Shown here piece by piece: positions 10,748-19,147 of a stretch of 20,000 nucleotides of DNA (position 1 is the stretch's first letter; each line of letters starts with the position of its first letter). The stretch is from Sphaeroforma sirkka (Eukaryota > Opisthokonta > Ichthyosporea > Ichthyophonida). The DNA is taken from assembly GCA_001586965.3 (NCBI GenBank), contig LUCW03001014.1, positions 1-20,000 on the forward strand. Direction: 5' to 3'. The position numbers were made by a program, and so were the translations under genes. The notes beneath the pieces were generated by a model. That model searched no databases. It saw nothing but the letters and a program-made list of their open reading frames with translations, and was not told where the DNA came from.

Positions 10748-11065
10748 ATGCTGCGACTCAGTCTCTCCCAAGGAAGGGCACACACTTATATATGTCCAGA
10801 TCGCATCCCATTTTCTCAAATAGATAGGCACGTACACACATTGCTTCGAAGCAGTATATATAGTGCAACGTATGTTTCTCAACGCCTATATAGCACACGC
10901 AGACGCAGACGTGCTGTTGAAACATGGTTGAAGGATGTACCTGAACATAGAAAGGAAGCTCTGGAATTTGAACGACTGCTGGGCTTGAGAAAAGGGATAA
11001 AGCACAAAGATGCACCTCTGTTGAATGTGGAGGAATCGAAAAACCTGATGGAGATAAGGGCCAAG
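10748..11065 (+). CDS. Probable first exon of the neugrin-family gene (mitochondrial presequence)
   Basis: The frame opens at ATG 10748 and runs to a stop at 11093-11095, giving 115 aa if unspliced. The first 50 residues are Arg/Ser/His/Tyr-rich with almost no acidic residues, and include VSQRLYSTRRRRR, which resembles a mitochondrial processing site followed by the mature protein. After it comes a charged, helical segment (VETWLKDVPEHRKEALEFER...). GCCAAG|GTGTGT at 11065/11066 is a usable donor in phase 0. The supported exon at 12651 begins after an AG acceptor, also in phase 0, and needs an upstream exon. Joining them gives a 505-aa protein. The link is inference: the alternative is a separate 115-aa mitochondrial protein, with the neugrin start elsewhere. 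Confidence 0.5.
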
Positions 11066-12650
11066 GTGTGTGGTGTGGTCGGTGATAAGAAATAGGCTGG
11101 TGTATGCGAATAAGGTGTTATACTTTATGGTAAAGTGTATGTGTGAAAGTGTGTGTAAAGTGTGTGTGTATTTTTAGCCTGGAATCAATACATTTATAAC
11201 GGGTATGTCGTATAAATGAACGTATATTCAGCGTCTGTAAATGTGCACAATTAATGATAGAGTTTTTGTTCTTCTTCCGGTGTTTGCATGAATGTAGAAT
11301 GTAGTTGCCTGAACGCGTATACCATCGAACGTTTCATGTACAATTGCTTTAAATTCTTGTGCATAGACAGGTAAGTTTCCTTTGAGTATCGTATCCTTCT
11401 GTGTGTCGGTGGCTGTATATGATAGACCCATTTGCAAGCTCGGAATTGAAAATATCTCAACGCAATTCAGATGTGCGTGTTCACCGACAAATTACCACCT
11501 TATACTGAGATTGTGATACATGCTGGTTGATCTCTTAGTCAAGCTGGCTGACTTAGCACTTAGCAGGTTTGTTTCAGTATAGTGCATCCGCCTGTGTTTT
11601 CGGACTGTTCTGTGTAAACAAGTATATCTCATTTGCGCCGGTAAAATATACACTGTGCTTAAAAATATTATATGCGCTCAATCTTCCCTTAAAAACCCCC
11701 CGGGCTTGAGGCAGTCCAACTAGCATTAAAGTTTGCCTGCACCATTCACATAGGCTGCCTTGTGTGCTTGGACCGTCACATACGGTTATATACTCTTGTG
11801 TGTAAAGCCCAATACGCCACCTTCAATCAGCCTTACACGTCAACAAACAAGGACACGGAATAGATTGCACACTATATCATGCTCGAGTGATATGACTGCA
11901 CCCAGACGCGCTTATCAAATGAGCGTGGTCTTCGTGAAGCTTTTTTTATCGTCATAGTGAATTCCTAAATCGTCAACTCTGTTTTGAGTGCCAAAATTCG
12001 TACATAGTACTATATAGAGTGGCATTGACACTCAAGGGGTGGTCTTTGCATCCATGCATCTGCAGTAGCTGTGTGTTTACCTATCATAGTATCATACATT
12101 GGCATATATAGAGTGGCATTAGCACGTAAGAGGTGCTTTTTGAGTAGTCATGTTTATACTCATCACAGTATCATACATTGTCATATATATAGTGGTATTA
12201 GCACCTGTAGGGTGACCATTGCATCCATGCGTCCACACATATGCAGTAGTTTTATCCAATCTATTGACACCCGTTATAGTCTGAGTTGATATGCATAGTC
12301 GGGCGAGTGTTCTGTCGGTCTGCGATGCGCTCCTCCGCTTACTCTTCCGGTGGTACTACATGTTACTATCACCAGTCCAGTGTTTGTTGTGTCTATCCAT
12401 ATTCCACCTTTTGATCACGTTTAAAGCTTCGGTTGGGCAGTTTCGACCGGTTTCGATAGCCACACCAGTCTGCGATTGGCTGTAGGGCGATTGGCTGTAG
12501 GTAGGATTTGTCCTCATAAGAAATCTCGATGTGTTATAAACCACTAGTACGCCAAAAGGTACTACAGTCTTAGCAGGGTTCTGCTTTCGTAGACATCTCT
12601 CTCTCTATCAGTGTGTCTTACCTACCCATCGTTGCCTAATACTCACTCAG
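11066..12650 (+). other. Putative intron 1 of the neugrin-family gene (1,585 nt)
   Basis: Bounded by GTGTGTGG and ACTCACTCAG. It contains a three-copy degenerate repeat (12009-12255, listed separately). Minus-strand open frames at 11228-11460 start only at TTG or an internal ATG and have no recognisable motif. I see nothing else in it. Confidence 0.45.
12009..12255. repeat. Three degenerate tandem copies of an 80-94 bp unit
   Basis: Each copy opens with TATATAGAGTGGCATT(A/G) followed by GACAC or GCAC. Openings are near 12011, 12105 and 12184. The later parts share TCATAGTATCATACATTG and CATTGCATCCATGC...GCAGTAG in copies 1-3 with gaps. It lies within the proposed first intron of the neugrin gene. 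Confidence 0.6.
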
Positions 12651-15600
12651 GGCAATGAGCGGAACACGCGAAAGTTAGAAAAGTTCAAAAAGTTGGCACC
12701 TCGACAGCAGACGAAAGCGCTGTGGTACTCGGCCAACAAGGCACCGCTGATACGCCAGAAGGTGGTAGCCAAGCAACTGCAGGAGAAAATGGATGGTAAA
12801 CAATCCGCGTGTGTGTTGATTGTGTGTACTGCTGTTTGGGGCTGACATCATGTGAAGGGTGTAGCTACAACCACTTGCCTTGGCAGGTGTCAAATCTCGG
12901 CGGTGGGGTTTGTGAATGGCTGTAGACGGGCGCACGCTTGTACACAGCAGATATGTCTCGTTTCAGTAAGCGATACTATTTTTATGTTATGGGCATGACG
13001 TGATCACTGAACTACCAGACGGAAAGGGAGGGAACGTTTAGTGTCTTTAGATATTCTCGAAGGCTGCAATATCATTCACTAATACGATGAAGATGCTCAT
13101 TAATCCACGGCAGCCGAAGCTTCCCATAGTCGCAAGTATGAGTCAGTGCACGAGGGTGTGCCCAATCATAATTGCTTACAAATGAATCCCTAACCAACCT
13201 TGTCACAGTGCATGTAGTATATTTCGATGTGTATAACGGCGTCGCAGTCTTTGGTGTGGGGACGTTCGGTGGGTACGATATGTGCGTGGGCTGTGCTGTC
13301 GCTGCCAATCATCTTATCTAGCATTTTAGTGCGCACTGTACGATGACCAATTTTAATAACCTGTTTGTATGCTATTATCTTACTATGCCTGTATGCTAGT
13401 ATCTTTCTGTGTTTGTATGATATCTTACCGTGTTTGTATCGTACTATCTTCCGTAGTGTTCGGCTTCGATCCCGATTCAAAAGAGGGCAAACAACGCATG
13501 CGAGCCCTCAACGCCGAGGAAGACCTGCGCACTCTAGGGCCACAGAGTGCACCACTGCTGACATCTGGTGAAGTGCACGTACAGCCACCGCCACACACCT
13601 CCACGACGCTACAGATACCCGCAGGGGCAGAGCCACAGGACTACTTAGCTGCACACACACACACAAGGCCACAGGCACCGGCGAGTGGAACGGGTTCAGA
13701 TTGGGCTGGGTACAACAACTTACCTCAGGGCAGAGGACGTAGAGAGCGCCAGGAGAAGGTGTGGATTGGTGATAGCTACGACGCGGAATTGGACATTGAC
13801 CTCGCCAACCTAGAGCCCATGCCTGTGCTGAGCAAACAGGAGATACGCAACCGACTGAAGGGCAAAGGCACAGAGCATGATCAGCACGCAGACACGTCCG
13901 ACTACGCGTCTTTGTCTGCGACCCATCGCGACATCGAGAAGAACAGGCAGCAACGAGACTTGAAACCCACGTATGTGACGGTGCAGTCCAAGGAGAGGGG
14001 GTTGGTGCCACCGGAGAGGGGCAGCAAGCGCATGCGGAAGATCAGAAAGTACTTGGATCCCGAGGAGGCCTTCTTCAATCCAGACTTGGCCTACAAGAAG
14101 GCCAAGAAGAAGGCGGATAAGGTCAGGCTGGTGCGGGTCGGGTGGGGTTGGTGTGGTGTGCTCCTGCGCTTTGTACAGGGTTAGGGAGTGGCTTCCATTT
14201 ATCTTTCGGTTGAGTGGTGATGTGTTTTCTGTATCTATGAGGAGATGTTTCTATATATTTTTCGGTTGAGTGGGGTGGTGTACGTTGTATTTATAAGATG
14301 TTTCTATTTATTGTTCGGTTGGGTGGAGTGGTGTACGTTGTATTTATAAAATGTATATATTTATCTTTCGGTTGAGTGGTGATGTCTACTCTCTATAAGG
14401 AGATGTTTCTATATATCTTTAGGTTGGGTGGGGTGGTGTACGTTGTATTTATCAGATGTTTCTATTTATCTTTCGGTTGAGTGGTGATGTGCACTTTGTA
14501 TTTTCACTCGCTGTAGTGTCCGTAAGCATCTTAAACACCCATCAGGAGTGGTTGCCTACCCGTTCAGGGTGCTGTTTGTTACAACGCTACACCACCTAGC
14601 ATAGCCCTTTATGTTGAATGTCTGTCAATACCCCATCCGTGTGTCTCTCCATATTCTTTTGACCAGAATAAGTGCCTGTTCGCGTAGACAGACCTGTGAA
14701 TTGTACTCATGTGCAATCATCATTTGAAGTTGCGGTATTGTCTTTGCATTCGCCCTGTCGCAAAGCACACTGCTATTTCACCGTGTCCTTACTACCTATA
14801 AAGCCCCTGGTTCATTTCTATTTCACCTGGTCTATGTAACTTATAGGCGGCCACCCGATGGAAGAACAGGGGTATCTCCTGGGCGCAGATCAATGCCAAT
14901 CTTCCACCTGGAGTGGAACCAGGACCTCGCAAGCCCAAAGGTTGGGATAGGAAAGAACCTCCAAAGGCCATGTATGTACAAATGAACTAGCAGTGTTAGT
15001 ATGTCTGCACGTGAGCGATGTTTCTGTGGTGAAGGGTTTTATTATGGTTGTGTATATAATCACGCGTATGCATTATATATATCACTTTTGTGTCTATGGT
15101 CATGTGTATGTACTATATATATCACTTATATGTATATGGTTTCATGTATGCACCATATATATCACTTATGTGTATATGGTGTGTAATGTACTATATATAT
15201 ATCACTTATATATGTATACGATTACTTGTTTGCACTATATATATCACTTATTTGTCTATGATTATGTGTATGTACTATATATACCACTTATATGTATATG
15301 GTTACGTGTATGCACTATATATATCATTTATGTTTATGGTCATGTGTATGTACTATATATATCACTTATATGTATAGGGTTACGTGTATGCACTATATAT
15401 ATAACTCATGTGTCTATGGTCATGTATATGTACTATGTATATCACTTATATGTATCTGATTACGTGTATGTACTATATATATCACTTATGTGTATATGGT
15501 CATGTGTATGCACTATTTATATCACTTATGTGTATATAGTTACGTGTATGCGTCTCTATACCACTTATATGCAATACGTCGCAGTGCTGTCGTTGAGAGT

Positions 15601-16308
15601 AACCTAACCCCTTGTCCTGATCCGTGCACACACCGCTGGAGTATGTAGCCCTATGTAGACACAAACCGAACCCGACCTATGTTCACATGAACACTTGGGC
15701 ATTCCTTATCAACCTGCAACCACACCTGCACGAGTGCGTGGTGCATGCACATCGTTTGCATGCAGGTGCCTGTCGTTTCTCCCATGCACGCTACTGACCA
15801 TCATCCCATCCTCTATCGTGTGTGCAGGAAATCCGAATGGGAACCCACCAAACGCCTGTCACGGCCTGCGATGGAGAAAGTGCGCAAACTGCGCGAAGAG
15901 GTAAGCGCCAGTACCACCATGCACGTGCGGCTGTGGCCCTCGTTGTACGTTACGTTGTGCGTGGTTGTGATGTTTCGGCCAGTGCAGCTGTTAGTATTGA
16001 GCCATTGCCCTGGTTCTCGTGTTGTGCGCAGGTAGTTCACTCAGTACTTGAGTACTTCTTCTCATCTGACTAGTACGTGCTATAACCCTCTCGTCCCCTC
16101 CTGCACCTCTGCGCAGAACCGCTCCACGTGGACCACAGTGGCGCTGGCTGACCGCTTCAAAGTGTCACCTGAGGCCATCCACCGCATCCTGCGCAGCAAA
16201 TGGCAGCCCTCGGCCGAGCAGTACCAACGTCAGATGACGCGCACCTTTGCGGACTATGAGCTGCACCGACAGACACGACACAGGATAGCCGAGGCTGACC
16301 ACGAGTGA
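12651..16308 (+). CDS. Neugrin/Rrg9-family protein, five well-supported exons
   Basis: Exons are 12651-12795, 13457-14121, 14847-14971, 15828-15900 and 16117-16308 (stop TGA). All junctions are GT-AG and keep one frame: KMD-V-FGFDPDS, AKKKADK-AATRW, PPKA-M-KSEWEP and LREE-NRSTW. The last two exons form the neugrin signature: KRLSRPAMEKVRKLREE, then WTTVALADRFKVSP and EAIHRILRSKWQPS, a helix-turn-helix-like block that closely resembles animal neugrin. Family members act in mitochondria: yeast Rrg9 in genome maintenance and mammalian neugrin in 16S rRNA/pseudouridylation. Upstream are a Lys/Arg-rich helix (exon 2), a disordered Pro/Thr/His-rich segment with a CACACA run coding HTHT, and a basic region (KRMRKIRKYLDPEEAFFNP). 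At 399 aa, or 505 aa with the proposed first exon, it is longer than human neugrin (about 290 aa). Exon 2 has no in-frame ATG start, so the true start lies upstream, probably at 10748. Confidence 0.85.
12796..13456 (+). other. Intron 2 of the neugrin-family gene (661 nt)
   Basis: The donor GTAAAC starts at 12796 and the acceptor CTTCCGTAG ends at 13456, phase 1. The last 90 nt are a four-copy micro-repeat whose final copy carries the acceptor (listed separately). No gene is seen inside. Confidence 0.82.
13363..13456 (+). repeat. Four-copy ~22-25 bp micro-repeat ending at a 3' splice site
   Basis: The pattern is TGTTTGTATG-(CTA)-TATCTT-AC-(T/C)GTG. Copies start near 13363, 13389, 13410 and 13431. 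The last copy reads TGTTTGTATCGTACTATCTTCCGTAG and ends exactly at the acceptor AG used for exon 13457. The repeats therefore form a pyrimidine-rich, TATCTT-punctuated acceptor region. Confidence 0.65.
14122..14846 (+). other. Intron 3 of the neugrin-family gene (725 nt)
   Basis: The donor GTCAGG is weaker than the others in the gene. The acceptor TAACTTATAG ends at 14846, phase 0. It contains the six-copy 53-bp minisatellite at 14190-14510. The open frame from exon 3 runs 63 nt into the intron before a stop. Confidence 0.8.
14190..14510. repeat. Minisatellite, six copies of a ~53-bp unit
   Basis: The anchor TTTCGGTTGAGTGG recurs with small changes at 14204, 14260, 14313, 14366, 14418 and 14471, so spacings are 56, 53, 53, 52 and 53 bp. 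Between anchors come GTGTACGTTGTATTTATAAGATG and TTTCTATTTATC. It lies entirely inside intron 3 of the neugrin gene. Confidence 0.85.
14972..15827 (+). other. Intron 4 of the neugrin-family gene (856 nt)
   Basis: The donor GTATGT starts at 14972 and the acceptor TGTGTGCAG ends at 15827, in phase 2. Splicing rebuilds an ATG Met codon (AT|G) between PPKA and KSEWEP. Most of the intron is the 40-bp minisatellite listed next. Confidence 0.85.
15041..15575. repeat. Minisatellite, about 13 copies of a 40-bp unit in 80-bp pairs
   Basis: The core ACTATATATATCACTTAT recurs with ATCACTT near 15081, 15121, 15161, 15201, 15243, 15283, 15323, 15361, 15401, 15441, 15481, 15521 and 15559. Two unit types mostly alternate: one with CATGTGTATGTAC and CTTATATGTATATGG, one with TACGTGTATGCAC and CTTATGTGTCTATGG. 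This gives an 80-bp higher-order period. Because 40 is not a multiple of 3 and no unit phase holds a stop, an open frame of about 200 codons (14993-15607) crosses it. I regard that frame as an artefact of the repeat inside an intron. Confidence 0.88.
15901..16116 (+). other. Intron 5 of the neugrin-family gene (216 nt)
   Basis: The donor GTAAGC starts at 15901 and the acceptor CTCTGCGCAG ends at 16116, phase 0. It splits the neugrin domain between the AMEKVRKLREE helix and NRSTWTT. Nothing else is seen in it. Confidence 0.88.
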
Positions 16309-16458
16309 TACGCACCCATCTAGCAATGACACCCGCGCGAGCGGAGGAGGAGGAGTGCACGACGCTGTGTGTGTGAGGTGAATGCACGTAGCCTATGAGA
16401 GTGTGTTGGGCGGGTCGGACCACAGGCTAAGGACCCTGAGGCTGCCCCCCCTCACCAC

Positions 16459-16553
16459 GTGTGTGGGGTAGTGTGGCTGGTGTCTTCAAGTGTGTGGGTA
16501 AGTGTGGCTGGTATCTCCTAGTGCCTGGGTCGTGTACACGGCTGGTGTCGTAT
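16459..16553. repeat. Three tandem copies of a 31-33 bp unit
   Basis: The unit is approximately GTGTGTGGGTAGTGTGGCTGGTGTCTCCTA, with copies at 16459-16489, 16490-16520 and 16521-16553. Divergence grows toward the third copy. It lies 150 bp past the neugrin stop, probably in the 3' UTR or flank. Confidence 0.65.
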
Positions 16554-16889
16554 AGTAATACGGGTCGTCCCTCCGTGCGGTTGAGTTGTAGTGATTGCGT
16601 ATCAAGCAAGTTGTGAGCGCAGGCGTGTGCTTCTGCCGAGGGTTTGCCCAGACGCTAGTTTAGGACTCGGCCCTAGCCTAGAGTCATGGGGAGTGGGGCT
16701 GGGTGCAAATGGGAGCGGTTTCCATGGCAATGGCCTCAAACATCTTCTGCGATTGCAGTGGATACTGTTTGCTGTGCAACGTCCTGAAGCACAAGCACTG
16801 CCGGCCCCAATGGTTTACGACAGAAATGTACAGTTGCTGTTGATGCCAACACCTTTGGCAGTGGAGAGAATGCACTACTGCTGCAGTAG

Positions 16890-16949
16890 CTAGTAACACT
16901 AGCGTGTGACTAGTAACACCAGAGTGTAACTAGTAACACTGGAGTAGCT
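16890..16949. repeat. Three tandem copies of a 20-bp unit
   Basis: The unit is approximately CTAGTAACACTAGAGTGTAA, with copies at 16890-16909, 16910-16929 and 16930-16949. It is intergenic. Confidence 0.75.
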
Positions 16950-17193
16950 TTTAATCGGCCTAGAGCAATTGCTGACTATTGGTGGCATTCGATTCGTCGG
17001 CTGTCAAACGCTCTCTTTGTGAATGGTGCGGAGGGGTTTGCCCAGAATGCTGCGCGGTGTTCGTCGGCAATGTTACGTTACATTCGGATACGCTACGAAT
17101 GGCTAGGCCATTTAATTAATTAGTATGTTTATTATGGATCGTGCAGTGCAGGCTTTCATACCGTTGGCATCTCGTCACAGCCAATGTACAAGC

Positions 17194-17280
17194 TTGCTTT
17201 TAATGATTAATGATAAGCCAATGGGCATGTCTGTTTTAATGATATGCCAATGGACATGCCTGCTTTTAATGATTGTGACA
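17194..17280. repeat. Degenerate tandem repeat, 2.5 copies of a ~30-36 bp unit
   Basis: CTGCTTTTAATGAT followed by AAGCCAATGGGCATG in copy 1, ATGCCAATGGACATG in copy 2, and truncated in copy 3. Copy 1 carries an extra TAATGAT. It is intergenic. Confidence 0.65.
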
Positions 17281-18068
17281 CATTTGTGTATGGCTCCGCT
17301 GTGTTCATGCACGTACATATAACGCAGCGATCATGAATACAGATAACACGAAGCACCCACAGTTGTTATAATTCACCCTGACAGCCATTGAGTCTACACC
17401 GCAAGTGCCATGCGTGTATTTAATGTGCTATATAAAGCCTTTAGGTCCCAGTCACCGGTTTATATGCATGTTGTATTGATATGCGAGATGGCTTCTGCGT
17501 ATAGTTTGCCTATCATGGATAGAAACAAGGCAGTTGCAGCACGTGCATGTCAGTCATATTCCTTTGGGATTCCGTTCTGACCGGGATACTTCTTGTTCTA
17601 GATTGCTCCAATCAAGGCCTGTTATAGTATTCGCCTGGTCGTCTGGATTACATCCAGAGTCAATTGCGAGCACATGGAGTAAACAAGTATCCAAACAATA
17701 CCATATACTCCCCAGACAACTGGAGATCTTTTAGGACCTTTTGGTAAGTAACACATTACAAAGCAAATAAAATACTTCCCTATCTAACTACTGGTGCTCC
17801 TTGATTTTATTTATAATGTACATCTCTTGTAATACTAAGAACATCGGTTTTCATACGAACCCGTTACATATTGCTTTTGACACAGACCTACATAACCCAA
17901 GTCTCGTTAAACTCAATATGATCATGCTTTCAATATATATTCTGTCCGCACGTTTTAAGACTGCTGACAAGAATAACTTCTTTTATTTGTAATACAAATT
18001 GTAGAAGCACTATCACTAATTCTTAAAGACGTCGTCGATTACAATCGACTAATTTAACCGTATGTACA

Positions 18069-18074
18069 TTTATT
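18069..18074 (-). terminator. Polyadenylation signal AATAAA for the JmjC-like gene
   Basis: TTTATT on the plus strand reads GCAATAAATG on the minus strand, 62 nt past the stop codon of the 18137-19147 gene. Position and sequence suit a eukaryotic cleavage signal. Confidence 0.55.
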
Positions 18075-18136
18075 GCGTGCAATGTTATATAAGCTTGAAG
18101 GCGTGTCTTACTAAACACCGAAACATGCCACTTCCA

Positions 18137-19147
18137 TCAGCTCCGTTTCTGAGCTTCTTGTATAGCTGTCTCCTCCACCGTCATGGGATTCCTGGAGACT
18201 TGTTGCACAGACAGAATATGCGCTGCGTGACAGGCTGTGTCCATGGATAGCATCAGAGGTTTCAATAGAGGTTGGTAACACGCTCGGAAGTTGGCAACAC
18301 GGAACGACTGGGATACAGATGGACCCGCAAGGTTCTTGAACTTGTGCAGACACGACCCGTTGTCAAAGCAGAGGACATCTCCTGCCTGAAGAACAGTCTC
18401 GTACACCGCCGGCAGGTTTTCTAACCACTGTGAACACTCGAAGTCTGTGGCTTCGGATGTCACATAGGAGTTGTCGATACCTATCGTCATATCAACTAAA
18501 TCCGTGTATTCTTTTGGTATAATATCGACCAGCTTCTCGCCTTGTTGCAGATAGTAGAAGTTACGTGTGGGCAGGATATCAATGTGGGTTAATCCTCGGT
18601 CATACGAGCCCATCAGATCAATTCGTACAAGGAATAGACTGTCCCAAGGCAGGCTCGTGCTCAAATACTTGTATGCCAACCGAGCCGGTTTCCAGCAGGT
18701 AGCATCCCACATCTGCCGCACGTGCACCAGCAGTGTGTTATCTTTCACTTCGTAGTTACTTAGGTCAACCGCCGTGAACACGCTTTTGTCCAACCCGCGT
18801 ATGATGAATGGTGTTGCTGAATCTACGTGTTGCCGTATTTCCTGCATGTTCTCTGGGTCCAGAATGCGCATGGGAATACGTACGGCTTTGGACCCAGGCA
18901 ACTTCATATCACCTTCGGGCAAGTGCAATGAGCGCTTTTGGTCACCCATAACTGCCATGGTGGCCCATACAAACACTCCATAGACGAACATTACAATTCG
19001 TGCTCCTAAGGTTATCAGCCAAAATCGCATACGTTCTACTGTGGGCGTATGCATCATCGCTTGCAAATAAGTTTTCATACTTTCAGTGTTGGATACTGCC
19101 GCACTGGTGGCATGATTTACCTTAGTACGGGTGGCGGCAGTTGGCAT
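18137..19147 (-). CDS. Membrane-anchored JmjC/cupin-like protein, putative Fe(II)/2-oxoglutarate oxygenase, 336 aa
   Basis: Single exon; the ATG at 19147 is the only plausible start, and the stop is TGA. Residues 1-40 are polar and Thr/Ala-rich. Residues 42-67 form one strongly hydrophobic membrane segment (FWLITLGARIVMFVYGVFVW). TPFIIRGL (112-119) corresponds to the P-x-V/I-I-R-G entry motif of JmjC/cupin_8 proteins. The metal triad appears as H188-x-D190 in GLTHIDILPTRNFYYLQQGEK and H268 in GDVLCFDNGSCLHKFKNLAG; the GD-x7-10-H spacing is typical of the distal JmjC histidine. K205, in a strand after HxD (GEKLVDIIP), could be the 2-oxoglutarate contact. I infer a hydroxylase- or demethylase-type fold, substrate unknown, with the catalytic domain on one face of a membrane. 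Chromatin demethylase is unlikely given the membrane anchor. I do not recognise a specific orthologue. Confidence 0.75.
   Translation of the reverse strand: MPTAATRTKVNHATSAAVSNTESMKTYLQAMMHTPTVERMRFWLITLGARIVMFVYGVFVWATMAVMGDQKRSLHLPEGDMKLPGSKAVRIPMRILDPENMQEIRQHVDSATPFIIRGLDKSVFTAVDLSNYEVKDNTLLVHVRQMWDATCWKPARLAYKYLSTSLPWDSLFLVRIDLMGSYDRGLTHIDILPTRNFYYLQQGEKLVDIIPKEYTDLVDMTIGIDNSYVTSEATDFECSQWLENLPAVYETVLQAGDVLCFDNGSCLHKFKNLAGPSVSQSFRVANFRACYQPLLKPLMLSMDTACHAAHILSVQQVSRNPMTVEETAIQEAQKRS

Larger units (their letters stand above)
16309..18068. other. Convergent intergenic region between the neugrin and JmjC-like genes
   Basis: About 1.8 kb holding both 3' flanks. It contains three short tandem repeats (16459, 16890 and 17194). 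A GC-richer piece at 16590-16893 is open for 100 codons on the plus strand but begins at ATT, has no motif and no splice context that I can pair, so I do not call it. No AATAAA is seen close behind the neugrin stop. Confidence 0.55.

Noticed and set aside
11228..11460. Two overlapping minus-strand open frames of about 67-69 codons
   Set aside because: The longer starts at TTG; the other has an ATG at 11431 but no recognisable motif, no clear promoter and no AATAAA at a sensible place. They fall in the proposed intron 1.
13508..14011. 167-codon open frame on the minus strand
   Set aside because: It is antisense to exon 3 of the neugrin gene, whose splicing and C-terminal homology are well supported. 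The antisense product is Cys/Ser/Pro-rich with no motif.
15695..16073. Several plus- and minus-strand frames of 65-96 codons
   Set aside because: They overlap neugrin exon 15828-15900 in other frames or read through its intron. The spliced frame alone yields the neugrin core.
16591..16893. 100-codon plus-strand open frame in GC-richer DNA
   Set aside because: It begins at ATT rather than ATG, shows no domain, and I could not pair splice sites with a neighbour in phase. Possibly a decayed exon, but not supportable.
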